The position numbers and the translations under genes are program-made. 33,379 nucleotides of DNA from NCBI RefSeq assembly GCF_016583785.1, contig NZ_NRRU01000060.1:1-33379 (forward strand), read 5' to 3'. The notes beneath the pieces were generated by a model. It saw only the letters and a program-made list of their open reading frames with translations. It ran no database searches and was not told the DNA's origin. Source of the stretch: Rubrivivax gelatinosus (lineage in GTDB: Bacteria > Pseudomonadota > Gammaproteobacteria > Burkholderiales > Burkholderiaceae_C). This document shows positions 11,801 through 17,358 of the stretch, piece by piece (positions within the stretch are counted from its first letter, which is position 1; each line of letters starts with the position of its first letter).

Positions 11801-13540
11801 GACGCTGCCGTTGGACAGCACCTTGGTATAGGTGCCGAAGCCGTTCGTCGCCGAGGCCGTCGGGTCGTCCAGCGACAGTGAGGCCAGCGAGTTGCCGGCG
11901 TTGTCGACGATGATGTTGCGCGGGTCCAGCAGCAGCCGGCCGGCGCGGCCCTTGGGCGCGGCGAGGTCGGCATTGCCGCCGAAGACCAGGTCCTGCTTGC
12001 CCGAGACCTCGGCACGGCCGCCGTTGCCGCCGCGCGCACCGCCGCGTGCGCTCAGGCGCCCGCCGTAGAGCGTGCTGTCGTCGGACCAGAGCACGATCTC
12101 GCCGCCGTCGCCGGAGCGCGTGGCGTCGGCACGCAGCACGGTACTGCCGTTGACACCCAGCTCACGTGCGTTCGCCAGGTCGGCGTCGCCGCCCTGGAAA
12201 CCGCCGCCGACGCGGATGCGCCCGCCGCCGTTGCGGCCGCTGGCGTCCAGCGTCGCGGCACGCAGCTGCAGGCTGTCGGCGGTGAGTGCGAGGTCGCCGC
12301 CGACACCGCCGCGGCCCAGCGCGCTGAAGCTCGCCGAGCTGTAGAGGCGATCGTCGGCCTCGACGCGGATGCGGCCGCCGCCGGCCGAACCGTCGGCCTT
12401 CAGCTGCGCCGACGCGGTCTGCACGACGGTGCCGGCCGCAACCACGATGCGCCCGCCGCTGCCGGCGCTGGCGCTGGTGTCCAGCGTGCCGCCCTGGCCC
12501 AGGTAGTCGGCCTGGAGCTCGATGCTGCCACCGCGGCTGCCACCGGCCAGCACCTGGCCCGAAACGTCGACGGTCGAGGCCGCGACCTCGACCCGGCCAC
12601 CCGCGGCTTCGATGCGGCCGCCCACCGACACCAGGCGCAGCGTGCCGCCGTCGTCGACGAGCGCATCGGCGCCGGCGCTGCCGGCCACCGCCTGCGCGCG
12701 CAGGCGCTGCGCGGCACCGGCGCTGAGGATCACGCGGCCGCCTTCGGCCTGCACCAGCTCGCGGTTCTCGACCATCGCGGCGACAGTCGCCGGGTCGACG
12801 CGCACGCCCAGCAGCTCGCTGCCGTCGATGTCCAGCGTCACCGCGTCGCCGGCGGCCAGCGCCACCGTGCCCAGGCGGGCGCTGACCACGCCTTCGTTGA
12901 TGACCTCGGGCGCCAGCAGCGCGACATAACCGCCGGAAGCGGCCTTGATCGTGCCCTGGTTGACGACGCTGCCGGCCGTGGCGCCGCGCGTGAACTTCAT
13001 GCGCCCGGCGGCGAAGTCCTCGTCGGCGATGTCCAGCGTGCTGGCGACGATGCCGCCGACGTCGACGCGCGAGCTGCGGCCGAAGACGATGCCGTTCGGG
13101 TTGACGAGCAGCACCTGGCCGTTGGCGTTGAGACGGCCCTGGATCGCCGACGCATCGGCGCCGGTGACGCGGTTCAGCAGCACCGACTGGGCGTCGGGCT
13201 GGCGGATCTGCACCTGCGCCTGGCTGCCGATGTCGAAGCTGTTCCAGTTGATCGCGGCGCGTCGCCCGCCCTGGGTGATGTCGAGCCGGCTGCCCTGCTG
13301 GTTCAGCGCCGCCTGGCCGCTGACCACACGCCCGCCCTGCGGCAAGGCGTCCGGCGCCGGCGGCCCGGCGGCCCAGGCGCTGCCCGACAGCACCAGACCG
13401 ACGCCGAGCGCGACGCCGGCGACACCCGAGCTGCGTTTGCCGCGTGCGCGTGTGCCCTCGGCCACGGCGACGCAGGCCCCGGTGCTGTCGTTCCAGACCA
13501 GTCGATAGATGCGGTTGATGGCGCCAGGACCTTGGTTCAT
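2828..13540 (-). CDS. Giant two-partner-secretion exoprotein (filamentous haemagglutinin-like adhesin, TpsA)
   Basis: About 3570-residue secreted or surface adhesin, exported by the TpsB encoded just upstream. The start at 13540 has GGAG 7 nt upstream and begins with an extended signal peptide (MNQGPGAINRIYRLVWN), followed by a hydrophobic segment and likely cleavage after SAWA (about residue 57). TPS domain: about 60-185, with FDIGS and NPNGIVFG (residues 147-154). A beta-helix stretch follows to LLLDPRNIIVDN (about 537). Next come about 16-17 units with GAVTW, NSLVGS and (S/A)P-W motifs (about 571-1930), a spacer with a CNSC pair (about 2113), three YDG-type repeats, five MBG-type repeats, a Gly/Ser/Thr linker (about 3305-3465) and a terminal Ig-like domain ending SLRVGN. 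No VENN motif or toxin tip is seen, so contact-dependent inhibition is unlikely. Role in adhesion or biofilm is inferred from family. Confidence 0.93.
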   Translation of the reverse strand: MNQGPGAINRIYRLVWNDSTGACVAVAEGTRARGKRSSGVAGVALGVGLVLSGSAWAAGPPAPDALPQGGRVVSGQAALNQQGSRLDITQGGRRAAINWNSFDIGSQAQVQIRQPDAQSVLLNRVTGADASAIQGRLNANGQVLLVNPNGIVFGRSSRVDVGGIVASTLDIADEDFAAGRMKFTRGATAGSVVNQGTIKAASGGYVALLAPEVINEGVVSARLGTVALAAGDAVTLDIDGSELLGVRVDPATVAAMVENRELVQAEGGRVILSAGAAQRLRAQAVAGSAGADALVDDGGTLRLVSVGGRIEAAGGRVEVAASTVDVSGQVLAGGSRGGSIELQADYLGQGGTLDTSASAGSGGRIVVAAGTVVQTASAQLKADGSAGGGRIRVEADDRLYSSASFSALGRGGVGGDLALTADSLQLRAATLDASGRNGGGRIRVGGGFQGGDADLANARELGVNGSTVLRADATRSGDGGEIVLWSDDSTLYGGRLSARGGARGGNGGRAEVSGKQDLVFGGNADLAAPKGRAGRLLLDPRNIIVDNAGNSLASLSLDDPTASATNGFGTYTKVLSNGSVIISAPLADTGGSADTGAVYLFNSSTGALLSNLRGAAAGERAGSGGVQLLANENYLVLSPSYGSVSSVNTFSLSTADSNAVPGASAYAIQQNTSAAAGAITWQSKTGSGSATIGSGNSLVGSTANTDSVTRYSYSGNTINNNGAITITADDRLGNVTTYDAYGGVAVAGTTTITQLADGNVAIATPNWFNGRGAVTWMNGSNGQLATGAAGGSVSASTALVGSTGIRSQALVDTDSGSRKIYVLGVDQGLPYTYTQGATNRRTAPPGGAGDAVGQSVTALPDGGYVVASPNWTNAGTAYAGAVTHGAAGGSAGAVGAANSLVGSHAYDFVGSGGVSLVGSGDYVVASPYWSDSANSAAGHYLDNAPNGAVTWVDGSSGNVYGAGSAGATVGSGNSLTGSAGSALGALDPSSTSPYTAYDYTSGNVLTTTSGTRTQAGSNGVVRLDNGNYLVHNRAWSSGKGAITFGAGASGVAGVVSAGNSLVGSTAGDFSSSSVLELSGSNYLVVTPYSDLGAVDGGAVTWGSGTSGVSGAAASGNSLYGSHVGDRVGLGGVLAVGTTDADGLRPNAIVASPHWGNRSAATSTVAYGAVTWVDGSNGHARGEAGTGSAVAAANSLVGSHDGDYVGSIHLVDSRSTSSVGDGSNLQQVNGAWDAVLNASVDVLANGDYLVRSPGWDGGKGAVSWGAGASGTAGAVASTNSLVGSVADVVSTSTATQTRAGMSFTDTTYRLTTTGDHVGLLGYALDNGNYLAISPLWNTGRGAITWVGAGQRTGTVSAANSLVGSTPDSYADVNQSSITAAGDRLGTLPNTSWVVPVVSETTVSGQTYTTTQQRLVGPYNFGVASPVATLSWYSGGGNVTLGSTYYVNYGPQNLSLVSEYDFLATGFRYNGTPIVKELDNGNVLVASPGWNNSGAAQAGAISWINGTTGALAGGGSGGTVSAANSLVGSHAGDVLGYRLPVDGVAQLTNGNFVLLNPQWYEERGAVTWGSGSAGVSGTVSSSNSLVGSTGSGSVAFATLGSTYRIIGETDINSDWVDRTSDHAGDNVGAGGVTVLADGNAVIGSPLWSQSSGWTQVDRPDSLGAATWLDGSNGQLKTGAAGGTISAANSLVGSQHGDAVGYNAWVDPNSGLHYVTYGITALDSGAYVVASPWWSNGSVAGVGAVTHVAAGGSVGSVGTANSLVGGSAGDHIGRTLSSVDWYTFGAQIDRGVVVLDTGSQKNYLVRSTDWTNTYSGGAAAGAVTWVDGSTGRAYGESGKAATVSERNSLVGNSASDGVGSQFIVLTREVSGHQVATGDLLVLSNLTDCDAVGAGAITLVSGAHGASGPVSWRNSAIGLAAADDGLSTVGFDGWSYTSDVHATLLPSLVTSAEQVAWRPLVWVAPNATSGKNASQALALTLLADNNAAPVSSSQINGSSGNANWEGSLYAGNGSGFTGVGGSSGLLAFNTHAGQDVVITPQTITSMLNAGTAVTLQASNDITVLRDILVSAGGHGGDLKLEAGRSVHLRANIDTDNGRFTAIANQSVANGVVDADCNSCEAVVSQAEGTYIDTGNNYLTLTVLDSSDKTYDAAGTLRASSLDGFFLQLANYGANGSGDGRGIRFNDGAVVGSSGTERTELFMRGNSAAGGGLVLATDTQLVGTHTLVVAPSDLSHGMVLGAASGGANLALTTAEVGAVVHQSAGFNYVQFGSGDQEQALVINTLDFTQASMLRPGSSTLNANLRFTSGNGIDVQGALTSGVAAGRTLELEGWGDITLGASSSITATTGNLSISTARWLGTAALTQLAGSSLNATSLALNVEDAVALSAGSNTIGTLTGHAGSSGQIKTTSSVTIGSGGLNADAGLVLQASGASSDITLNGTVSNGSGNLVLAAGRNFVNNRPSNTGLNAGSGRYLVYSADPTASTEGMTGYNKHYAQSYSAGSTPGYAASGNWFLYSVAPTLAVSAGSGSSVVYGSSASAPTVGITGFIDGDTVASATSGSLDTSLSSYTASGAGYIPVGSYTLALNGQGSFASSLGYTINVTTGSSTLTVTPKAINVSGLSANGKVYDGTTTTSVSGSAGIVGGGSSSGDGKYLNSDVINITGTAVGSFADRHAGSGKTVTLSGLTLGGADAGNYTISAGSVTADITAKTLNVGGLSAAASKVYDGGLAALVSGSGTLLATQAPGSGSSSDGKPYSGDTIALTGTATGSYNAASVAGANTVGFGGLTLTGAQAGDYVLAFGSQAATITPKTLTLSGLTAQNKVYDATTAASFTGSAGLTGIVGSDAVALAGTLSAVFADADAGTNKSITTSGLTLTGAAAGNYSLGAYSAQADITARTLNVSALDRSKTYGDADPTLGFSVGGLGLVGGDSAADVFAGLLATATGASATAGTHAITQGTLAVADGNYQLGSFSAGTLTVAKAQLDVTAADRSKVYGASDPALAYGVDTGDLKYADTAAVVSGLNLATATGAAATAGTHAIALSGGSAANYDLVLHDGTLTVSKAALTVNAADAAKVYGAADPTLAYTVDASQLKYSDGAGVVSGVALTTATGAAATAGTHAIAASGGTAANYELQYVAGTLTVAKAQLDVSAADAAKVYGAADPTLGYTVDASQLKYSDGAGVVSGVALTTATGAAATAGTHVIGASGGTAANYDLVLHDGTLTVAKAQLTVSADDKSRIAGEPDPTLTYSVNTSQLLYADTPGVVSGVVLSAPSGAGLAPGSYAIVAANGSAANYELQYVDGALTVKPSSNVNSEKLTNQVGNDTGNGGGATTVVTVPPAGGTPAPSLGQPGSLVVVGGGVSGGGDAPSAGSTGGSGTTGAAPGTGGAGVGGVADTGGAGAASGGASGDASGATSGSTGGTSGGSTGGSTGGASGGTSGGGAGGTSAGSSSGAAANPGGDGGTPVSGGAADANPAARLVAIEPQSQLNLTPASGFRFDAGASFEKPPEAKVGYSARLADGRPLPSWVVLDASTGVLSGTPPAGAPVTLDVVVTAQVEGGASAATQVSLRVGN
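3150..3630 (-). repeat. Gly/Ser/Thr-rich linker in the TpsA protein
   Basis: Low-complexity coding stretch encoding runs such as GGTSGGSTGGSTGG between the MBG repeats and the terminal Ig-like domain. The DNA has short tandem repeats on the theme GAGCCGCCTGTG. It probably acts as a flexible or wall-spanning stalk. Such tracts are prone to slippage, so length may vary between strains. Confidence 0.8.
3636..4866 (-). repeat. Five tandem MBG-type repeats in TpsA
   Basis: Five units each start with a strand like AQLDVSAADAAKVYG, continue ADPTLxYTVD, and end AANYDL...GTLTVAK. This is the usual pattern of MBG-type repeats near the C-terminus of large TPS proteins. The period is 82 residues (246 bp). 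Two middle units (about 3880-4130 and 4125-4375) are nearly identical in DNA over more than 150 bp, indicating recent duplication or gene conversion. Confidence 0.8.
4867..5725 (-). repeat. Three tandem YDG-type repeats in TpsA
   Basis: Three units share the opening KTLNVxGL, the hallmark KVYD(G/A)TT, and the ending GLTLxGAxAGNYxL, followed by an ADITAK/ATITPK link. This matches the YDG family, which commonly precedes MBG repeats in haemagglutinin-like proteins. A more divergent single copy (DKTYDAAGTL) lies alone near 7070-7130. Confidence 0.75.
7760..11830 (-). repeat. About 16-17 FG-GAP-like (propeller blade-like) units in TpsA
   Basis: The stretch encodes irregular repeats of about 55-110 residues. 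Each holds, in order, a GD-VG element, a GGV..L.NGNYVV strand, an (A/S)SPxW motif, a GAVTW strand with a G..G turn, and NSLVGS. The first unit (about 11620-11830) has IISAPLADTGG and GAVYLFNSSTGALL, close to the classical FG-GAP pattern of integrin-like beta-propellers. Later units keep the spacing but have changed GAVYLF to GAVTW. Blade identity is my inference from the motif order. It may instead be catalogued as a repeat of unknown function. Confidence 0.6.
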
Positions 13541-13604
13541 GGTGTTCTCCGAAAGAGGTTCAGGGCGACGGGCCATCGCGGCCCGCGCAGGAGGCGCTGC
13601 GGCC

Positions 13605-15293
13605 TCAGAAAGCCTTGATGAGCGAGACGAACAGGCGCGGGTCGCGCTCGGTGCCGTCGCTGTCGTCGCCGGTGGCGGGGTTGCGCACCGGGTTGTCGCC
13701 GTGGCGCCACGAGAGCGCGGCGCGCACCAGCACGCGGCCGGGAGCGGTCCAGGTCGCGCCGACGCCGTTGCCGGACAGCCGGTAGCGGTTCGGGTCCAGC
13801 GTGGCGCTGTTGCGCTCATGGTCGCGGCGCAGCCAGGCGTGGTCGTGGAACAGCGACAGCGTCAGGTCGGGGTGCACCTGGCGGCGCCATTCCAGCGACA
13901 GCAGCGTGCCGTCGTCGCCGCTGGGCTCGGAGTTCGAATACGCGCGCACGGCCGACTGGCCGGTGACGCCGAACTTCTGCGACGAGTCGAGGTTGCGGCT
14001 GGCGCGCTGGCCGGCCAGCGTCAGCTGCAGCGAGTCGGCGGCGCTCAGGCGCTGCAGCCGGGTCAGCTGCCAGCCCAGGCTGCGGAAGCTGCCGTCGCGG
14101 TCGGGGCCGCCGGGGGTCTGGTCGGCGGCCAGGTCGGCGGCGTTGCCGCCCAGGTCGAGCCGGCCCAGCGTCAGCGTCAGCGAGAACTGCGTGACGCCGC
14201 CGCCGAACAGCGCGTCGCTGGCGTCGCCGGAAAGGCCCAGGCTGCTGACGTTCAGCCGCTTGTCGCTCAGCTGGATGCCGGCGATCGCGTTGTCGAAGCT
14301 CTTGCGGTCGTGCGCGAGGTTGATGCCCAGCGTCGAGAACTGGCGGCGCAAGATGGGATAGCTGAGCGCTGCACCCCAGCTCGTCGCACCGCCGCTGTAG
14401 CGCGTGCCGGTCAGGTCGTAGCCGTAGGCCAGGCGCGAGAGGTTGGCGCTGGCGCGCAAGCCGTCGGCGCCCAGCGGCGCGCTGTAGGCGGCGCTGCCGT
14501 AGTCGGAGCCGGCGCTGTGGCTGCCGAAGAACTGCAGCTGGTCGCCGAAACGCAGCGGGCTGTTGATCTCGACGCCGCCGCTGGTGCGCCATTCGCCGCT
14601 GGCGCGTGTGCCGGCGTTGTCGAACTGGGCGTGGCCGCTGAGCAGCGGTTCGTCCTGCACCGTGACGACGAGGCGGGTCTCGCCCGGCTCATCGCCGGGT
14701 TCGAGCAAGGAGCTGGCGGTCACGCCCGGCAGCGAGTCGAGCAGGCCGATCGCCCGCTGCACGTCGTCGGCGCGCACCGGGGCACCGATCTTCTGGCGCG
14801 CCGTCATCGTGCGCCGCACCTGCTCTTCGCCGATGTTGCGCCCCGGCGGTGCCTGCTCGACGCGCACCCCGCCCAGCCGGCCTTCGAGCACGGCGATCGT
14901 GACGACGCCGTCGCGCAGTTCCTGCTCGGGCAGGTAGGCGCGCACCAGCCAGCCGGCTTCCTGGTAGGCCTGGGCGACGAGGTCGGCGGCGCGGCGCAGC
15001 TCGGCCAGGCCGGCGGTCTGGCCGACGAAGGGGGCGAGGCGGGCCTGGAGTTCGGCTTCGGACAGCAGGCTGACGCCCGTCAGGCGGAAGGCGCGCACCT
15101 GCACGCTGGGGCCCGAGACCGGCTGCGCCGGGCGCGCCGGTGCCGCTGCGGGCGGCGGCACCGGGGGCGGCAGCGTGTTGCTGCGCTCGGCGTCGCGCAG
15201 CAGCTTGCCGGCGTCCGGCGGGGTCTGGGCGTGAAGCGCGGAACAAGCCAGAAGCGTGGCTGCAGCCACGGCCCGCAATGCCAGGTTGTGCAT
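13605..15293 (-). CDS. TpsB outer-membrane transporter (ShlB/FhaC/HecB family)
   Basis: Outer-membrane beta-barrel pore that secretes the TpsA exoprotein of the next gene. The product has 562 residues. A Sec signal peptide (MHNLALRAVAAATLLACSALHA) precedes a Pro/Ala-rich linker, then a POTRA_2-type domain (about 62-141, ending with VVTIAVLEGRLGGVRVE), then the ShlB-type barrel to a C-terminal Phe (LIKAF), the usual barrel-assembly signal. The conserved lid-loop motif is VRAY (about residue 447) rather than the classical VRGY/F. The ATG at 15293 is supported by AGGGGA about 9 nt upstream; an earlier in-frame start at 15329 would spoil the signal peptide. The gene is 64 bp upstream of tpsA on the same strand, the standard tpsB-tpsA order. 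Confidence 0.93.
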   Translation of the reverse strand: MHNLALRAVAAATLLACSALHAQTPPDAGKLLRDAERSNTLPPPVPPPAAAPARPAQPVSGPSVQVRAFRLTGVSLLSEAELQARLAPFVGQTAGLAELRRAADLVAQAYQEAGWLVRAYLPEQELRDGVVTIAVLEGRLGGVRVEQAPPGRNIGEEQVRRTMTARQKIGAPVRADDVQRAIGLLDSLPGVTASSLLEPGDEPGETRLVVTVQDEPLLSGHAQFDNAGTRASGEWRTSGGVEINSPLRFGDQLQFFGSHSAGSDYGSAAYSAPLGADGLRASANLSRLAYGYDLTGTRYSGGATSWGAALSYPILRRQFSTLGINLAHDRKSFDNAIAGIQLSDKRLNVSSLGLSGDASDALFGGGVTQFSLTLTLGRLDLGGNAADLAADQTPGGPDRDGSFRSLGWQLTRLQRLSAADSLQLTLAGQRASRNLDSSQKFGVTGQSAVRAYSNSEPSGDDGTLLSLEWRRQVHPDLTLSLFHDHAWLRRDHERNSATLDPNRYRLSGNGVGATWTAPGRVLVRAALSWRHGDNPVRNPATGDDSDGTERDPRLFVSLIKAF

Positions 15294-15499
15294 GTATTCA
15301 GTCCCCTGTTCGACGACGGCCGGGAGCACACCTTCGGTGCAGTCCCCCGGGACGAGACGAAGCTTAGGTCAGCACAATGCGGGATATGACTTGGTGTTAG
15401 GCCCTAAAACAGCACCTTTATCAAAGTTATCTAGCCAAATTTGATGAGGTTCATACCTGGCCGTGCACCGCCCTCGGTTGCAGACGGCCAGGCGGGGGC
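15294..15499 (-). promoter_or_regulatory. AT-rich upstream region of the tpsBA operon
   Basis: 206-bp gap between tpsB and the cyclase gene, both on the minus strand. About 15360-15460 is clearly richer in A/T than anything nearby and must hold the tpsBA promoter. No convincing sigma-70 pair stands out; the best guess on the minus strand is ATGAAC, 17 bp, GATAAC. It contains an 11-bp perfect palindrome TTAGGCCCTAA (15397-15407) and the small symmetric element CTTTATCAAAG. No clear terminator for the cyclase gene was found. Confidence 0.45.
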
Positions 15500-16342
15500 T
15501 CAGCCTTCCCCGCGTTCGATGCGGTAGCCGCCGCGCTTGTCGACGATGGCCACCAGCCGCACGATGCAGCCGTCGCCGTTCGTCCAGCGCCAGGGGAAGG
15601 CGGCGAAGGTGACGCGCTGGCCGGTGACCTTGTCGATGTCGCCGCCGACGTTTTCGATGCCGCAGATGCCGGCCTGCAGGATCGCCTGGTGGCAGGGCTC
15701 CCATTCGGGGAAATCCTCGATCACCTTGCGCCCGGTCTCGCGCTCGTACTCCTGGTTGACCTGCGGCAGCAGGCCGTTGGGCCAGCCCGGGCCGTGCGGG
15801 CCGATCGCGGTGCCCAGCGGGTGGTCCAGCGCCTGGGTGTCGGTGCCGATCATCTTCACCTTCTTCTTCGCGAACCATTCGCCGGCCTCCTTGTAGAAGC
15901 CGGGCGAGTAGGCGTAGTACTGGCGGTTGTCGCCGTAGTGTTTGTGCCAGCCGGTGTTGACGATGACGATGTCGCCTTCGCGGATCTGCGGCGACGCGCG
16001 CTCCAGGTCCTCGGCGGTGATCACCTCCCACCGGCCCTTGGGGATGGAGACGACGACGCCGGTGCCGAAGAAGTAGGGCAGCGGCACCTCGTCCATGAAG
16101 GGCGTGCCTTCGACCACGTGCGCCGGCGCGTCGATGTGCGTGCCCGAGTGCATCACCGTCGTGATGCGCTGCGTCAGCACGCCGCTGCGCGCCATCGTGT
16201 GCAGGCGCTCGATCTTCACGTCCTCGAAATACGGCCAGCAGGGCTGGCCCAGCCCCCACGGGTGGCTGAGGTCGTAGAACTCGAGCCCCATGTCGTTGTC
16301 GAGGTTCTCTTGATAGCTGATGCCGCGGACGGTGATCGTCAT
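15500..16342 (-). CDS. Cyclase-family metal-dependent hydrolase (kynurenine formamidase-like fold)
   Basis: 280-residue protein of the cyclase/KynB-like family (Pfam Cyclase). Members hydrolyse amide or ring bonds using a divalent metal. The family signature HSGTHIDAPAH occupies residues 65-75, giving probable ligands His65, His69, Asp71 and His75. A second conserved segment, TDTQALDHP, lies further on. The ATG at 16342 follows GGAG by 7 nt. No signal peptide, so cytosolic. It is divergent from an IclR regulator, which probably controls it and may sense its substrate or product. The substrate cannot be read from sequence. Kynurenine formamidase proper is shorter and usually sits with kynurenine genes, which are absent here. 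An isatin hydrolase or aromatic-catabolism role is equally possible. Confidence 0.85.
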   Translation of the reverse strand: MTITVRGISYQENLDNDMGLEFYDLSHPWGLGQPCWPYFEDVKIERLHTMARSGVLTQRITTVMHSGTHIDAPAHVVEGTPFMDEVPLPYFFGTGVVVSIPKGRWEVITAEDLERASPQIREGDIVIVNTGWHKHYGDNRQYYAYSPGFYKEAGEWFAKKKVKMIGTDTQALDHPLGTAIGPHGPGWPNGLLPQVNQEYERETGRKVIEDFPEWEPCHQAILQAGICGIENVGGDIDKVTGQRVTFAAFPWRWTNGDGCIVRLVAIVDKRGGYRIERGEG

Positions 16343-16377
16343 GCCGTGCTCCGGATTCGGTTGAGGTGGCCGCTTTG

Positions 16378-16396
16378 TGTACCGTCTTTCGGTACA
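16378..16396. promoter_or_regulatory. Candidate IclR operator (perfect palindrome)
   Basis: Perfect 7-bp arms TGTACCG and CGGTACA separated by TCTTT, in the gap between the divergent cyclase gene and IclR gene. It lies 36 bp upstream of the cyclase ATG. IclR-family proteins typically bind such short palindromes in the shared promoter region. No binding data; inference from symmetry and position. Confidence 0.5.
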
Positions 16397-16436
16397 GCCG
16401 TATCGGTTAGCGGTTCATAGCAACTATCCAGGCTGG

Positions 16437-16477
16437 CACTGCCGGTGCAAACCGGGTTTTCACTGTCAGTGCAAACC
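16437..16477. promoter_or_regulatory. Two 17-bp direct repeats upstream of the IclR gene
   Basis: CACTGCCGGTGCAAACC (16437-16453) and CACTGTCAGTGCAAACC (16461-16477) differ at two positions and are 24 bp apart start to start. Each contains a small inverted repeat, perfect in the second copy (CACTG-T-CAGTG). They may be a second operator set for the IclR protein or for another regulator. Confidence 0.4.
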
Positions 16478-16544
16478 CTCGATCCAGGCCGCCCCGGCGG
16501 CGGTGGCACACTCGGCGCGCGCCGCCCGGCGCAGGAGGACGAGC

Positions 16545-17345
16545 TTGGCGACCGCCACCGAGACGACAGCAGCAGACGAGGACACCGGCGCCGCCGAGCG
16601 CGCCGGCGGCATCCAGGTGATCGCACGCGCCGCCGCGGTGCTGCGTGCGCTCGGCGAGCACCCCGGCGGCCTGACGCTGGGCGAGCTGGCGCGGCTGCTG
16701 GTGCTGCCGCGCTCGACGGTGCAGCGCATCGTCGACGCGCTGGCGCAGGAGCGGCTGGTGATCGCCGCCAGCCCGACACGCGGCGTGCGCCTGGGCCCGG
16801 GCCTGCTGCCGCTGGCGGCGGCGGCACGTTTCGACGTCGCCGAGTTCGTGCGCCCGACGCTGCAGGCGCTGGCGCGCGAATGCGGCGAGACCGTCGACCT
16901 GTCGCTGCTGGACGGCACCCGGCTGGTCTTCGTCGAGCAGGTCGCCGGACAGCAGCGGCTGAAGGCCGAGTCGGGCGTCGGCGTCGCCTTCATGCTGCAC
17001 GCCAGCGCGCCGGGCAAGGCGATGCTCGCGGCGCTGACGCCGGCCGAGCTGCAGGCGCTGCGCCCGCGGCTGCGGCTGGCGCCGCAGACCCCGGCGACGA
17101 TCGTCGACTGGGACCGCCTGCAGACCGAACTGGAGGCCGTGCGCGGCCAGGGCTACGCCGTCGACCTCGAGGAGAACGCGGTCGGCATCTGCGCCGTCGC
17201 GGTGGCGCTGCGCCTGCCCGGTGGCGACCTGGCCGCGGTGTCGGTGCCGGTGCCGCAGCCGCGTTTCGAGGCCTCGCGCGACGAACTCGCGCGCCGGCTG
17301 GCAGAGCGCTGCGCGCGGCTGCAGGCTGCGCTCGGCCACGACTGA
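16545..17345 (+). CDS. IclR-family transcriptional regulator
   Basis: 266-residue regulator. N-terminal winged helix-turn-helix (about 20-80) includes GLTLGELARLLVLPRSTVQR. The C-terminal IclR effector-binding domain (about 95-255) carries the family hallmarks LHASAPGKAMLAAL and GYAVDLEENAVGICAVAV. I place the start at TTG 16545 because a perfect AGGAGG (16533-16538) lies 6 nt before it and this gives the normal family length. A GTG at 16377 would add 56 unlike residues running through the operator palindrome. It probably regulates the divergent cyclase gene and itself. Its ligand is unknown. Confidence 0.9.
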   Translation: MATATETTAADEDTGAAERAGGIQVIARAAAVLRALGEHPGGLTLGELARLLVLPRSTVQRIVDALAQERLVIAASPTRGVRLGPGLLPLAAAARFDVAEFVRPTLQALARECGETVDLSLLDGTRLVFVEQVAGQQRLKAESGVGVAFMLHASAPGKAMLAALTPAELQALRPRLRLAPQTPATIVDWDRLQTELEAVRGQGYAVDLEENAVGICAVAVALRLPGGDLAAVSVPVPQPRFEASRDELARRLAERCARLQAALGHD

Positions 17346-17358
17346 CCCGTCAACCACG

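Noticed and set aside
6458..11881. Very long plus-strand open frame (about 1800 codons) opposite tpsA
   Set aside because: It is the antisense shadow of the TpsA repeats. High GC and G/C-ending codons remove stops from the opposite strand. The translation is Ala/Gly/Arg/Val/Asp-rich low complexity with no domain, and the tpsA frame has clear motifs.
2828..13540. Contact-dependent inhibition (CdiA) toxin
   Set aside because: No VENN or similar boundary motif, no toxin-like C-terminus and no small immunity gene downstream; the next gene is convergent acnA.
13541..13604. Terminator between tpsB and tpsA
   Set aside because: Only a short imperfect GGGCC/GGCCC inverted repeat without a T-tract. 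Co-transcription of the pair is the norm for two-partner systems.
13509..15389. Plus-strand open frame of about 626 codons opposite tpsB
   Set aside because: Antisense shadow of the TpsB barrel; no recognisable motif or ribosome-binding site. The minus-strand product has a signal peptide, POTRA and barrel end.
15500..16342. Kynurenine formamidase KynB proper
   Set aside because: The fold signature is present, but no kynureninase or tryptophan dioxygenase gene is near and the protein is longer than typical KynB. Kept as cyclase family.
17221..17358. N-terminal extension of the hypothetical gene starting at 17359
   Set aside because: The extra in-frame codons overlap the IclR C-terminus out of phase and read as Arg/Cys-rich shadow sequence.
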